Positions 17,542 to 26,763 of a DNA stretch of 64,000 nucleotides are shown here, one piece after another. How positions within the stretch are numbered: the stretch's first letter is position 1; every line of letters begins with the position of its first letter. The DNA lies in NCBI RefSeq assembly GCF_003955685.1, contig NZ_RXHJ01000006.1, positions 124,001 through 188,000 on the forward strand, given 5' to 3'. The DNA comes from Corynebacterium hylobatis. Its GTDB lineage: Bacteria; Actinomycetota; Actinomycetes; Mycobacteriales; Mycobacteriaceae. The notes beneath the pieces were generated by a model. That model had not been told where the DNA came from, searched no databases, and was given only the letters and a program-made list of their open reading frames with translations. The translations under genes and the position numbers were made by a program.

Positions 17542-19047
17542 TCATGCATTCTGGACGGTTTCGACCGCCAGGCCGGGGAGATGGCGGATCAACCGGTCGA
17601 ATTCAGCAGGCGAATCCGCGACGCCGAGGACATGACGGTCGGGTCGAATGAGGACGGCCCGGGTATCAAGATCCTCCAGCAGGGAAGCGACCTCTGCCGT
17701 TTGCCGGATCACGGTGACCTCTTCACCGGACTCGAGCTGCTGGCGCAGATCCACATCAGCCCCGCTGTACAGTTCGGGGTCAACCACGAGGGCGAAACGA
17801 AGCCCGACGAGTTCATCGAGGCGTACGCCATCGGCCAGGATCGGCTGGGGGCTTAGCTGTCCGGCCCAGGGATTGGCTTCACCGTCGTGCAGGCCGGGTC
17901 CCAGCGGAGGAGAAACCGGGGCGGCTTCCGCAGGGTTGGCCCGAATGAAGGCGTCCCGCCGGCGGGCCGCCTCCGGATCTAGGGTCTGGAGGAAATCTGC
18001 TGCTTTGACCGCCTGCTCAACCCAGAACCTGGCGTGCGGTTTGCGTTCCGTTTCGTAGGTGTCCAGTAGAGCGACGTCCTCCACCCCGCGTTTAACCAGG
18101 TCAAGTTTCCAGACCAGGTTGGCGATATCCCGGATTCCGGCGCAGAGCCCCTGGCCGAAGCACGGCGGAGCCTGATGCGCAGCATCGCCGGCGAGGAAGA
18201 TGTTGCCTTCTCTCCATCGCTGGGCGATACGTCCCCGAAACGTGTAGATGGCCTGTCGCTCAGCAGTGAAGTTTGCGGCTGGCAGGACTCCGCGACTGAT
18301 GCGCTCGATGGCTTCCGGGGTGACTATCTCATCGCGGTCGTCACCGTCCAGGAGCATGAACTCCATGCGCACCCGGGTGCCGGGAAGACGGACCCACATG
18401 GCAGGCCGGGTGTGGTGGCAGATGAAGACCATGTCGTCCTCGTAACCGGGACTGTCCTTCAGGTGACCATCCACCACCACCCAGTCTGCGTCGTCACCGA
18501 ACTTGTCACCCTCAATACCCAGGGACCTCCGGACTGACGAACGAGCACCGTCAGACGCGATGACCCACCGTGACCGGAGGATCCGTTCTGCTCCGTCCCG
18601 ATCAATTGTGGTCACCTCCACACCACCCGGTATGTTCCTGACTCCCTCGGCCGTGACACCACAGCGCAGTTCAATCCCGGTCAGTTCAGCGATGGCCTCC
18701 CGCAGTACACGCTCAAGATCCGGCTGGTGGAAAGTGAGGTCATCGGGCCACGCCTGGGTCCCGAAGCGCCCGGTCGGGACGGAGACGAGGATCTCCTGCG
18801 CCTCATTCTGGATGTGCATGGAGTTCATCGGGCGGGTGGTATCGGCCAGTTTCTCGGTGATGCCGAGCGACTGCAACATCCGGAAAGCTTCCCCGTCGAA
18901 ATGCACGGCGCGAGCGGTGGGCCAGACGTCGGAACTCTTCTCCACACCGATGGCGGTCAGCCCCCGCTGGCCGAGCATGGCCAGGGCTGTCACCCCGACG
19001 GGTCCACCGCCAATCACTATTACGTCTGCATCGAAAGTGCCTGTCAT
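17542..19047 (-). CDS. FAD-dependent aromatic hydroxylase (MhpA/PheA-like)
   Basis: 501 residues from the ATG at 19047, directly before the FAD motif DVIVIGGGPVG; the frame is open further upstream but into the operator region. The DG motif is ASDGARSSVRR and the FAD-ribityl GD motif is GNIFLAGDAAHQAPPCFGQGL. The C-terminal thioredoxin-like domain (from about 400) is typical of 3-(3-hydroxyphenyl)propionate and phenol hydroxylases. It should add the second ring hydroxyl before the dioxygenase. It is the first gene of the minus-strand operon and has an operator copy 25 bases upstream. Confidence 0.88.
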   Translation of the reverse strand: MTGTFDADVIVIGGGPVGVTALAMLGQRGLTAIGVEKSSDVWPTARAVHFDGEAFRMLQSLGITEKLADTTRPMNSMHIQNEAQEILVSVPTGRFGTQAWPDDLTFHQPDLERVLREAIAELTGIELRCGVTAEGVRNIPGGVEVTTIDRDGAERILRSRWVIASDGARSSVRRSLGIEGDKFGDDADWVVVDGHLKDSPGYEDDMVFICHHTRPAMWVRLPGTRVRMEFMLLDGDDRDEIVTPEAIERISRGVLPAANFTAERQAIYTFRGRIAQRWREGNIFLAGDAAHQAPPCFGQGLCAGIRDIANLVWKLDLVKRGVEDVALLDTYETERKPHARFWVEQAVKAADFLQTLDPEAARRRDAFIRANPAEAAPVSPPLGPGLHDGEANPWAGQLSPQPILADGVRLDELVGLRFALVVDPELYSGADVDLRQQLESGEEVTVIRQTAEVASLLEDLDTRAVLIRPDRHVLGVADSPAEFDRLIRHLPGLAVETVQNA

Positions 19048-19071
19048 GGCTACCCCTTCAGATTCGGTTCG

Positions 19072-19088
19072 GTTCGTTTCGTATCGAT
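19072..19088 (+). promoter_or_regulatory. operator copy A (aromatic cluster), before the hydroxylase operon
   Basis: GTTCGTTTCGTATCGAT. It matches the shared consensus GTTCG-WWW-CGTATCGAT found in front of five transcription units in this region. Confidence 0.55.
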
Positions 19089-19151
19089 TGTAGGGCGGGT
19101 CACACCCAAGCACAAGGGGTGAGGTGAATCTCGCCAAAAATGGCTGTACCG

Positions 19152-20528
19152 TCAGGCCTTCCACACGGTCTTCAGGTTGCAGAACTCCCGGATACCGTCA
19201 GCAGCCAGCTCCCGACCGTAACCCGAGCGCTTGATACCCCCGAAGGGCAGTTCCTGGTAGGAGACGGTCATGCCGTTAATGAACACGGCCCCCGCATCAA
19301 GATTCCGCAGGAACCACGACTGCTCCTCCGGCTCAGTTGACCAGACCGAGCTGGACAGACCGAAAGAGGTCTGATTGGCAATGCGTAGCGCATCCTCAGC
19401 GCTCTCAGCGCGATACAGGGAAGCGACAGGACCGAAGGTCTCCTCCTGCACCACCCGCATGCTGCCATCGAGTCCGGCGAGAATGGTGGGCGCATAGAAG
19501 AATCCGTCCCCTTCGGGCACATATCCTCCCACCAGGACCTCTGCACCCTTAGCCACCGCGTCATCCACCAGTTCCATCAGATCGTCACGTCCACCCCGGG
19601 TCGCCAGGGGGCCGACATCCACGGAAGGATCAAGCGGGTCACCGACCACCAGGGCCGACATATGCGCGACGAATGCCTCGGCAAATTCCTCGTAGACGTC
19701 CGTATGGACAATAAAACGCTTGCCCGCAATACAGGACTGCCCATTGTTACTGATACGCGCCCGCACCGCAGTGACGGCAGCTGACGCAATATCTGCTGAG
19801 GGCATCACGATGAAGGGGTCGGAACCACCGAGCTCCAGGACGGATTTCTTAATATTGTCACCAGCGATCGAGGCAACCGAGCGACCGGCAGCCTCGGATC
19901 CGGTGAGAGTGACCGCCTTGACCCGGGGATCGGACAGCACGTCAGCCACCTCCGAGCCACCGATCAGCAGGGTCCGGAAAGAACCGCCGGGGAAACCCGC
20001 CCGCTCGAAGAGGGTGTCGAAAAAGAGCGCAGCCTGCGGCACATTCGAGGCATGCTTGAGCAGCCCCGCATTGCCCGCCATCAGGGCAGGAGCAGCAAAC
20101 CGGACCACCTGCCAGATCGGATAGTTCCAGGGCATGACGGCGAGCACCACACCCAGCGACTCATAGCAGGTCCAGGCCCGGGAGGCGCCGACCACTGCCG
20201 GATCCTCCAGGGGGACCTCAGCGAGAAATTCCTCGGCATGGTCCGCATAGAAACGCATGGCCTTGGCCGACTTATGCACCTCAGCTACGGACTGCTGGAT
20301 GGGCTTGCCCATCTCCACAGTGATCAGCTCTCCCAGACCTTCAGCCTGGTCGGTGAGGATGTCGGCCGCAGCGTGCATCCACCGGGCCCGCTGCTCGAAG
20401 GTCGTCGAGCGCAGCTTCCGCGCCGCGACATCAGCTTCGTCGATCCGCTCGAGCGTCTCGACGCGATCATGCCTTTTCACCAGCACCTCGGTGGCTCCGG
20501 TGGTGGGGTTAATTGTTGCGAGGGTCAT
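19152..20528 (-). CDS. NAD(P)-dependent aldehyde dehydrogenase (succinate-semialdehyde dehydrogenase-like)
   Basis: 458 residues from the ATG at 20528, which follows AGGAAGG. The catalytic Glu is in LELGGSDPFIV and the catalytic Cys in NNGQSCIAGKRF. The C-terminal motif PFGGIKRSGYGRE is canonical. The sequence resembles the short succinate-semialdehyde dehydrogenases of actinobacteria. In this setting it may oxidise an aldehyde from side-chain or ring-fission chemistry. It is divergent from the ornithine-cyclodeaminase-like gene and shares that intergenic operator. Confidence 0.87.
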   Translation of the reverse strand: MTLATINPTTGATEVLVKRHDRVETLERIDEADVAARKLRSTTFEQRARWMHAAADILTDQAEGLGELITVEMGKPIQQSVAEVHKSAKAMRFYADHAEEFLAEVPLEDPAVVGASRAWTCYESLGVVLAVMPWNYPIWQVVRFAAPALMAGNAGLLKHASNVPQAALFFDTLFERAGFPGGSFRTLLIGGSEVADVLSDPRVKAVTLTGSEAAGRSVASIAGDNIKKSVLELGGSDPFIVMPSADIASAAVTAVRARISNNGQSCIAGKRFIVHTDVYEEFAEAFVAHMSALVVGDPLDPSVDVGPLATRGGRDDLMELVDDAVAKGAEVLVGGYVPEGDGFFYAPTILAGLDGSMRVVQEETFGPVASLYRAESAEDALRIANQTSFGLSSSVWSTEPEEQSWFLRNLDAGAVFINGMTVSYQELPFGGIKRSGYGRELAADGIREFCNLKTVWKA

Positions 20529-20570
20529 ATCTGCCTTCCTGCTTGAGATGAGGGTCACGTTCAGTATAAT

Positions 20571-20590
20571 GGAAACGGTGCGTTTCGAAC
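20571..20590 (-). promoter_or_regulatory. operator copy B, between aldehyde dehydrogenase and cyclodeaminase-like genes
   Basis: On the minus strand GTTCGAAACGCACCGTT. The first half is exact and the second half is weaker. It lies between two divergent starts (20528 and 20654). Confidence 0.5.
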
Positions 20591-20653
20591 AGCATTTAAT
20601 GATCTACTTTTCCAGCCATCCAGATACCGGTCCCTTCACACCTGAGGAGTGGC

Positions 20654-21664
20654 ATGACCGAGCAAGTTCTCTCCCCTAGACCCCCACTGTTCCTCAGCGA
20701 TACCGACATCGCTGAACTGTCCGATGTCCGCGCCGCCATGGAGGCGGTCCGGGACGCCTACTGCATACTCGAGGAGGAGGGTCGCACCCCCGGACGCATC
20801 TTCGCCCAGTCTGAGCAGGAGTGGATGCGCATCATGCCGTCCGTTCCGTCTTCAGGTCGACTCTTTGGTGCCAAATCCATCGTCGGCAGCTTCGCCTCCG
20901 GTCTCTCGGTGAGCTACCTGATCACCCTCTTCGACAAGGAGACCGCCGAGCTGGTGGCACTGTTGGACGGCAACCGGGTGACCGGGTTGCGGACAGCAGC
21001 CACCACGGCCGTCGGGACGTCAACAATCGTCCCGGACAGATCCCTGACCGTGGGAGTCATCGGCTCCGGATTCGAGGCCCGATCCCACCTGCAGGCGCTG
21101 TCACACATCGCCCGATTCTCCTCCATCCGGGTGTTTAGCCCGACCGAGGCCAACCGGGAGGCTTTCGCCCGGGATTTCAACGGTCTCGACGGAGCATCGG
21201 CCACAGCCGTCTCCTCGGCGGCGGCTGCCTCTGAAGGTGCTGACCTGATCCTCTGTGCAGCCCGTTCCCGGGACGAGATACCCATCATCGAGTCCCGCCA
21301 TGTCGGGGATGACGCGACCGTCATCTCCATCGGCTCTACCACCGCAGGTCAGCGCGAGCTTCCCGTCGACCTGATCGAACGGGCCACCACCATTGTCGTG
21401 GACACCTACGACGAAGTGGTCCACGACAGTGGCGACATGATCGCGGCCCAGACAGAGGGCGTGGACCTGACATCGAAGGTTATCACCCTGAACGATGCCC
21501 TGCGGGGCAAGGCACCGATCGACACCCAGCGCGGCATCCGTATCTACAAGTCAACGGGTTCCGGCCTCCAGGACATCGTCGTCGCGGAGATGCTCGTAAA
21601 CCGGGCACGCACACAGGGCCGGGGCGTCCCCCTGGCTACCACCATTGTCACCACCCGCAAATAA
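20654..21664 (+). CDS. ornithine cyclodeaminase/mu-crystallin family protein
   Basis: 336 residues. LFGAKSIVGSF and the phosphate-side GNRVTGLRTAATTAV match the family active site (Lys, Arg), and the NAD(P) Rossmann motif is GVIGSGFEARSHLQAL. Members are cyclodeaminases, imine reductases or amino-acid dehydrogenases. GAGGAG precedes the ATG. It is followed at 15 bases by a DapA-family gene, so the two likely share a substrate, perhaps an amino or imino intermediate. A function in aromatic catabolism is inference from position. Confidence 0.85.
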   Translation: MTEQVLSPRPPLFLSDTDIAELSDVRAAMEAVRDAYCILEEEGRTPGRIFAQSEQEWMRIMPSVPSSGRLFGAKSIVGSFASGLSVSYLITLFDKETAELVALLDGNRVTGLRTAATTAVGTSTIVPDRSLTVGVIGSGFEARSHLQALSHIARFSSIRVFSPTEANREAFARDFNGLDGASATAVSSAAAASEGADLILCAARSRDEIPIIESRHVGDDATVISIGSTTAGQRELPVDLIERATTIVVDTYDEVVHDSGDMIAAQTEGVDLTSKVITLNDALRGKAPIDTQRGIRIYKSTGSGLQDIVVAEMLVNRARTQGRGVPLATTIVTTRK

Positions 21665-21679
21665 TTGAAGGAGAAAACC

Positions 21680-22696
21680 ATGGATTACACCAAGACTGAA
21701 GCACGGGCCTGGGCCCGGGAGAACTTCAAGGGCACCGTGGCCGTGACCCACCCCTCGTACACCCCTGATTTCTCAGCTATCAATGAGAACGCGATCCGCC
21801 ATGACATTCTGCGCCTGAAGGAACTCGGTTACACGGGCTCCCTCCTGGTCGCCGAGGTGAATGTCACCCCGGAGGAGAACGCGCGCATCACTGAGATCGC
21901 ACGTGAGGCCGCCGGCCCTGATTTCGGCCTGTTCTTCCACGCCATCTTCGGCACCCTTGAGGAGAACATCCACGCCGCCAACCTCGCCGCCAAGGCCGGA
22001 GCCGACCGCGCCCTGCTTGCCTACCCCGCCTCCTTCTGGCCGACCTCCTACGACGAGGTCTTTGACTACACCAAGAAATTCACTGACAGCACTGACCTCG
22101 CCACCATGCTCTTCCCTTTGCCCGCCTGGGGCTTCGAGCGCATCCACCCGGCAGGCATGAGCGTCGATTTCGTCCATCGAGTGCTTGACGCCATGCCAAG
22201 CATCGTGGCCATCAAGGCGGAACAGGGTTACCCCGGCATCCCGGGCCTGATGGAGATGTATCACCACTTCCGGGAGGAGGTCATCATCTCCTGTCCCATC
22301 GAGGCCGACACAATCCCGCTCATGTCCCAGCTGGACCTGCAGTTCTCGGGCACCGCAAACACCCACTGGATGGGCGATTACTATCCACGCGCCTTCGAAC
22401 TGGCCCGGACCGGTCAGTGGGAGAAGGCCATGGAGTTGTATTGGAAGGTCCAGCCTGCCCGCGCGGCCAACACGTCCGTCTCCTCCACCTCCACCCCGGG
22501 TACCAACACCATCAACCGCACCCAGTGGAAGTACCAGGAATGGCTGGCCGGCTTCAACGGTGGTGCCCTGCGCCCGCCGTCATCCAAGCTGCCTGACCGC
22601 TTCATGAAGCAGCTGCGTGCGGGTCTGATCGCCTCAGGCCTGCCTGTCACGGATCTGCCGGATGAGGAATTCGTGAAGGGTCGTGTCTCACCCTAA
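21680..22696 (+). CDS. dihydrodipicolinate synthase (DapA)/aldolase family protein
   Basis: 338 residues from the ATG at 21680 with AAGGAG before it. The (beta/alpha)8 barrel shows the Schiff-base Lys in SIVAIKAEQGYPG and the usual GLEENIHAANLAAKAGAD-like helix. Family enzymes add or release pyruvate from aldehydes; hydratase-aldolases of aromatic side-chain degradation belong here. The C-terminal 70 residues are longer than in standard DapA. A strong terminator follows, so this ends the two-gene plus-strand unit. Confidence 0.82.
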   Translation: MDYTKTEARAWARENFKGTVAVTHPSYTPDFSAINENAIRHDILRLKELGYTGSLLVAEVNVTPEENARITEIAREAAGPDFGLFFHAIFGTLEENIHAANLAAKAGADRALLAYPASFWPTSYDEVFDYTKKFTDSTDLATMLFPLPAWGFERIHPAGMSVDFVHRVLDAMPSIVAIKAEQGYPGIPGLMEMYHHFREEVIISCPIEADTIPLMSQLDLQFSGTANTHWMGDYYPRAFELARTGQWEKAMELYWKVQPARAANTSVSSTSTPGTNTINRTQWKYQEWLAGFNGGALRPPSSKLPDRFMKQLRAGLIASGLPVTDLPDEEFVKGRVSP

Positions 22697-22708
22697 ACGT
22701 TCCTCTCA

Positions 22709-22749
22709 CGGCTCCGGGGCCACCAGGTTTCCTGGTGGCCCCGGAGCCG
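22709..22749. terminator. strong hairpin terminator
   Basis: A perfect 19-base stem, 22709-22727 with 22731-22749, and a TTT loop, followed by CTTCCCTTCTTCT. It separates the DapA-like gene from the convergent thioesterase gene. Confidence 0.8.
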
Positions 22750-22804
22750 CTTCCCTTCTTCTCAGACCTGTCCAGTGTCAGCGGCCCGCACCAGGCGGGC
22801 CCAT

Positions 22805-23239
22805 CTAGGTGGAGGGCTCCCCCGTGGTCCTGCCCGTACCGCGGAACAGAGCGATGGTGCGTTCCCCACTGCGTACCGTGACGTCCACGATGATTCGGCG
22901 CCCACCGCTGAAAGAGACGACGGCCTCCGCCACGAGAATCTCCCCTGCCCTGGCAGGGGAGAGAAAGGAAATCTGCGCATCCACCGTGGCCACCCGTGAC
23001 AGGACAGAATTGGCGGCGCAGGCGAAGGCATAGTCGGCCAGGGAGAACACGAAGCCGCCGTGGATCACCTCGATGCCGTTGATCATGTCGGACTCCACCG
23101 TCAGGTGGGCCGTGGCCTGACCCTGACCCACCTCCGTACCCCAGATGCCCAGGCGTTCACGGCTCTGGTCCGCCTCAAGCATCTCCGTCACGAAACTATC
23201 GTTGACCTGGTCGGAGTCCCTCTCAGCCATTCCACTCAT
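22805..23239 (-). CDS. PaaI-family hotdog thioesterase
   Basis: 144 residues with the signature GIEVIHGGFVFSLADYAFACAANS, nearly the textbook PaaI motif. PaaI enzymes remove hydroxyphenylacetyl or other aryl groups from CoA to rescue CoA. The start overlaps the thiolase stop by ATGA; a second ATG three codons later is possible. Translational coupling with the thiolase supports a role in the same CoA-dependent branch. Confidence 0.88.
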   Translation of the reverse strand: MSGMAERDSDQVNDSFVTEMLEADQSRERLGIWGTEVGQGQATAHLTVESDMINGIEVIHGGFVFSLADYAFACAANSVLSRVATVDAQISFLSPARAGEILVAEAVVSFSGGRRIIVDVTVRSGERTIALFRGTGRTTGEPST

Positions 23240-24456
23240 GCCAGCCTCTCAATCACCATGGCCATGCCCTGGCCGCCACCTACGCACAGAGTAGCGAGGC
23301 CAAGGGATCCGTCCGTGGAGCGCAGTCCATTCATCAAGGTGCCCACCAGACGGACGCCGGTAGCCCCGAAAGGATGACCGATGGCGATGGCACCGCCATG
23401 GACATTGACCTTCTCCGGATCCGCTGACAGGCCACGCACAACCGGCACCACCTGTGCTGCGAAAGCCTCATTGAGTTCGATGAGGTCGATGTCGTTGATT
23501 GTCATTCCCAGCCGCTTCAGCACCTTCTCGGAGGCACCGATCGGCCCAAGGCCCATGATCTCCGGCGACAGTCCTGTCGCGGCGGTCCCCAACACACGTG
23601 CCAACGGAGTGATGTCCAGCTCCTCGGCGCGCCGCGCGCTCATGAGCACTGCGGCAGAGGCTCCGTCATTGAGCGGGCTGGCGTTACCGGCGGTTACCGT
23701 CCCGCCCTCCAGGAAGGCAGGGCGCAGGGCCGCCAGGCCCTCCATCGTGGTGCTGGGCCGAGGGCCGTCATCAGTCTGGACCACTGTGCCGTCAGCACGC
23801 TCATAGGGCAGGATCTCCTGGGTGAAGAATCCCTGCTCGATGGCCCGGGTGGTCCGCTGCTGCGACAGCAGGGCCCATTCATCCTGCTCCTTCCTGGTGG
23901 TACCCGTGGTCCGGGCCACGAACTCAGCAGTGGCCCCCATGGGGATGTAGAGGTCGGGCAGCTCACCGGTTTCCCGGGGATCACACCATCTCTCACCGGA
24001 CTCGAGAATGCGCCGGGTGCGGGAGGCCTCCGCTTCCATTCCCGGGTAAGGACTGGTGGTGACGGGAGGGGTCGTCGAGGTGGATTCCACGCCTCCCACC
24101 AGGTAGATGTCTCCGTCCCCGGCTTTGATTGCCCTGGCTCCGGCGGATACAGCTTCAAGAGAGGATGCGCAGAAGCGGTTGATGGTCACGCCGGCGAGTT
24201 GGTCCCTGTCGGACAGAACGGCCACCCGTCGGGCGATGTTGTCACCCTGGGCGCCTTCCGGCACTGCGGTGCCGAGATAGAAATCATCCACGCTCGCCCT
24301 GCCCAGGGCAGGAATTGAGAGCATCACAGCAGACACCGCAGCTCGGGCCAGATCCTCCGGTCGCTCTCCGGCGAGCGTTCCCTTCCGGGCCTTGCCGAAG
24401 GGTGTGCGTTGATATGCCACGATGACGGCGTCGTGGGGCGCAAGAGTGGTAACCAT
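23236..24456 (-). CDS. acetyl-CoA acyltransferase (thiolase)
   Basis: 406 residues. The nucleophilic Cys is in NRFCASSLEAVSAGA (about residue 90), the His in GGAIAIGHPFGATGVR and the second Cys in ATLCVGGGQGMAM. The family covers beta-ketoadipyl-CoA thiolase and degradative acetoacetyl-CoA thiolase. It would complete the pathway by splitting a 3-oxoacyl-CoA, possibly the acetoacetyl-CoA made by the synthetase of the same region. An operator copy lies 41 bases upstream. Confidence 0.93.
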   Translation of the reverse strand: MVTTLAPHDAVIVAYQRTPFGKARKGTLAGERPEDLARAAVSAVMLSIPALGRASVDDFYLGTAVPEGAQGDNIARRVAVLSDRDQLAGVTINRFCASSLEAVSAGARAIKAGDGDIYLVGGVESTSTTPPVTTSPYPGMEAEASRTRRILESGERWCDPRETGELPDLYIPMGATAEFVARTTGTTRKEQDEWALLSQQRTTRAIEQGFFTQEILPYERADGTVVQTDDGPRPSTTMEGLAALRPAFLEGGTVTAGNASPLNDGASAAVLMSARRAEELDITPLARVLGTAATGLSPEIMGLGPIGASEKVLKRLGMTINDIDLIELNEAFAAQVVPVVRGLSADPEKVNVHGGAIAIGHPFGATGVRLVGTLMNGLRSTDGSLGLATLCVGGGQGMAMVIERLA

Positions 24457-24496
24457 ATTCTTCGTGTTCCTTCCAGGGCAGGCAACCGCCCTTTCA

Positions 24497-24514
24497 ATTC
24501 GATACGTTTCGAAC
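24497..24514 (-). promoter_or_regulatory. operator copy C, before the thiolase gene
   Basis: On the minus strand GTTCGAAACGTATCGAAT, the best match to the shared consensus. Confidence 0.6.
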
Positions 24515-24554
24515 TGTTAGCTTACTCCTAACCATCACCCCGTTCCAGGGCTAC

Positions 24555-24571
24555 GTTCGTTTCATACGGAT
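24555..24571 (+). promoter_or_regulatory. operator copy D, before the TetR gene
   Basis: GTTCGTTTCATACGGAT, 25 bases before the start of the TetR gene. This fits autoregulation. Confidence 0.55.
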
Positions 24572-24595
24572 CAGCAGGAAGGATAAGGTCAGAAC

Positions 24596-25177
24596 ATGGC
24601 ACTCAGAAGCGAAGAAAGTCATCAGGCGATCCTCAACGCCACCATGGCCCTCGTGAATCCCGAGGATGGGGAGGGATTTTCCCTGCAGAAGCTCTCCATT
24701 GAGCGGATCGCCCGGGAAGCCGGTGTCAGCAAGACGACCATCTACCGCTGGTGGCCCAGCAAAGTGGCCGTGGTGATCGACAGCTTTCTCGAGCACCATG
24801 TGGCCCGCACACCCTTCAATGAGGAACTGCCCGCTGTCGATTCACTACGGGACCATCTCGGGTCAGTCGCGGAAGTCTATGGGACCGGTGAGGGGCGCCT
24901 GGTCGCGCAGCTGATTGCCGAATGCCAGCATGACCCGGAGGCGATGAAGGAGTTCAAGGACCGGTTCTGGCTCAACCGTCTGGAAACCGCCACCTCACTC
25001 ATTCATCGCGCCCAGTCAGAAGGTGTGATCCGGAACGACATCTCCTCCCGCGAGATAGCAGACATCCTCTACGCACCGATCTATTTCCGCCTTCTCCTGC
25101 AGTCCGGCCCCCTTGACCGGGACTGGGCCCATAGCCACTTCGACATCGCCATGGAAGGGGTCCGCAGCCGGAATTGA
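24596..25177 (+). CDS. TetR-family regulator, probable controller of the catabolic region
   Basis: 193 residues. The helix-turn-helix is LSIERIAREAGVSKTTIYRWW at about residues 34-54, preceded by a typical TetR helix 1. The C-terminal ligand domain is of the TetR_C_16/AcrR kind (DRDWAHSHFDIAMEGV). It is divergent from the thiolase operon and stands amid five copies of one operator-like sequence. The inducing ligand is probably an acyl-CoA or aromatic intermediate, which is inference. Confidence 0.9.
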   Translation: MALRSEESHQAILNATMALVNPEDGEGFSLQKLSIERIAREAGVSKTTIYRWWPSKVAVVIDSFLEHHVARTPFNEELPAVDSLRDHLGSVAEVYGTGEGRLVAQLIAECQHDPEAMKEFKDRFWLNRLETATSLIHRAQSEGVIRNDISSREIADILYAPIYFRLLLQSGPLDRDWAHSHFDIAMEGVRSRN

Positions 25178-25205
25178 GCGGACCACCGGGAGCGCCACTA
25201 AGGTC

Positions 25206-25240
25206 GTGGACCCTGCCACCATGATGGCGGCAGGGTCCAC
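25206..25240. terminator. terminator between TetR and transporter genes
   Basis: Perfect 12-base arms (GTGGACCCTGCC and its complement at 25229-25240) with an extra inner pairing. Convergent genes lie on both sides. Confidence 0.7.
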
Positions 25241-25304
25241 GGACTTTCATAACAGAGCAGGTCACGGCCGGCCAGTACGGACTCGGCCGTCGGGAAGCAG
25301 ACCC

Positions 25305-26705
25305 CTACGAGGTGAAGAGTACACTCTCCTGATCCCGCGCAGGAGCCTGCTCCACGGGGGCGACCTTGGGGGGCCGAGCCAGCATCTTGAGACCGGCGAG
25401 CGCCAGCCCGAGGATCCCAAACGGAACGAGCAACGCCAGGAAGAAGCCGCTCAGTCCCAGACCCGCACCGATGATGACTCCACCGAGCGCACCCTGACCG
25501 GCAGAGCCCAGGCGGGCGCTAAATTCGGTCGTGCCCACACCCGTCGCCCGCATGTCCGTGGGATAGGAGTCAACCGCCAGGATATTGCGGGTCGGGCCCA
25601 ACGCGGCGGGGAGGAAGAAACCAGCCGCGGTCAAAGCGACCGCCAGGGGGATGAAACCGGCGTCATTGACGAAGCTGACGATCACCGCCACGAGCGCAGA
25701 GCAGGCCAGACACAGGGCGATGACCCCGAAGTGGTGCCACTTGGCCAGAACCGCGCCCAGCAACAGAAGGCTCAGGACGCTCGCGAATCCGTAGAGAGCG
25801 ACGATGGTGCTGCTCTGGACGGTGGTGAGGCCGGGCACGGGAAGCTGGAGCAGGGTCGGGAGGTACTGGATAACGAGCAACTGGGTTCCCAGGGACACGA
25901 AGCCGAAGGCCCAGAGCAGCAGAGTGGTCAGCGTGAAGGGCCGGGTCAGCAGACGCCGCAGGGTTCCCCTGCTGAGCTCCTCTACATCCGGTACGAAGAA
26001 CTCGACCGAACTGACATCGAGCCGCGGCAGCAGGCGACTGAGGGAGCGGCGTGCCTTCGCCATCTCACCCCGGGCAGCCAGGAACCCGGGCGATTCGGGC
26101 ATGCCGATCCAGATCAGGAGCGTGAGCACGAGGGGGACCACTCCCCCGATGATCAGGAGCGTCCGCCAGCCCTGCGTGGGCAGGATAAAACCAGCCAGAG
26201 TGGCACCGACGGTGGTGCCCAACCCGAGCCCGGCGTAGGCGGCGGCAATCATCGCGCCGCGACGCCGCTCCGGCACCAGGTCAGCGAGAAGCGTGACCGC
26301 AGTCGGCAGCACCGCACCGATGCCCACACAGGCGATGAAACGCCACAGGGTGAACGCGTTCAGGTTGTTGGCGGTCCCCCCGAAAATTGTTCCGAAAGAG
26401 AGCAGCAGACCGGCGACCACCAGAATGCTCTTGCGCCCCCACCGGTCCGCCAACCGGCCGGCCAGGAAAGAACCCAGCCCCATGGCCAGGAAGCCCCCAG
26501 ACACGATCAAGGCGATGCCCCCACCGATGGACACCCCCCACTCCTTGATCAGCGAGGGGAAGATGTGGCTGACGATGGTCGAATCCATGCCGTCTGCCAT
26601 GAGCAGGAAGAAAATGAGGATGAAATAGAGCCAGTGGCGTCTGGTGAGGCCAGCAGATTCGATGACTTCGGCGATGTTACGCCGTTCTACTGGAGCAGCA
26701 GTCAT
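25305..26705 (-). CDS. MFS transporter, aromatic acid:H+ symporter type
   Basis: 466 residues with 12 predicted membrane helices. DGMDSTIVSHIFP in helix 1, the loop motif GRLADRWGRKSILV after helix 2 and PESPGFLAARG before the central loop are typical of the AAHS family (PcaK, BenK, MhpT). It probably imports the substrate of the pathway. A GlxR-like site and an operator copy lie within 80 bases upstream of the start, so it belongs to the same regulon. Confidence 0.88.
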   Translation of the reverse strand: MTAAPVERRNIAEVIESAGLTRRHWLYFILIFFLLMADGMDSTIVSHIFPSLIKEWGVSIGGGIALIVSGGFLAMGLGSFLAGRLADRWGRKSILVVAGLLLSFGTIFGGTANNLNAFTLWRFIACVGIGAVLPTAVTLLADLVPERRRGAMIAAAYAGLGLGTTVGATLAGFILPTQGWRTLLIIGGVVPLVLTLLIWIGMPESPGFLAARGEMAKARRSLSRLLPRLDVSSVEFFVPDVEELSRGTLRRLLTRPFTLTTLLLWAFGFVSLGTQLLVIQYLPTLLQLPVPGLTTVQSSTIVALYGFASVLSLLLLGAVLAKWHHFGVIALCLACSALVAVIVSFVNDAGFIPLAVALTAAGFFLPAALGPTRNILAVDSYPTDMRATGVGTTEFSARLGSAGQGALGGVIIGAGLGLSGFFLALLVPFGILGLALAGLKMLARPPKVAPVEQAPARDQESVLFTS

Positions 26706-26736
26706 GGCGGGACCTTTCCCTTTCGATTCCGGTCGT

Positions 26737-26752
26737 CATGACCTGCGTCACA
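26737..26752. promoter_or_regulatory. GlxR/CRP-like site before the MFS gene
   Basis: ATGA-CCTGCG-TCACA. It resembles the site in front of the phenol oxidase (both contain TGAC and GCGTCAC). Confidence 0.4.
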
Positions 26753-26763
26753 ACGTAATGCAA

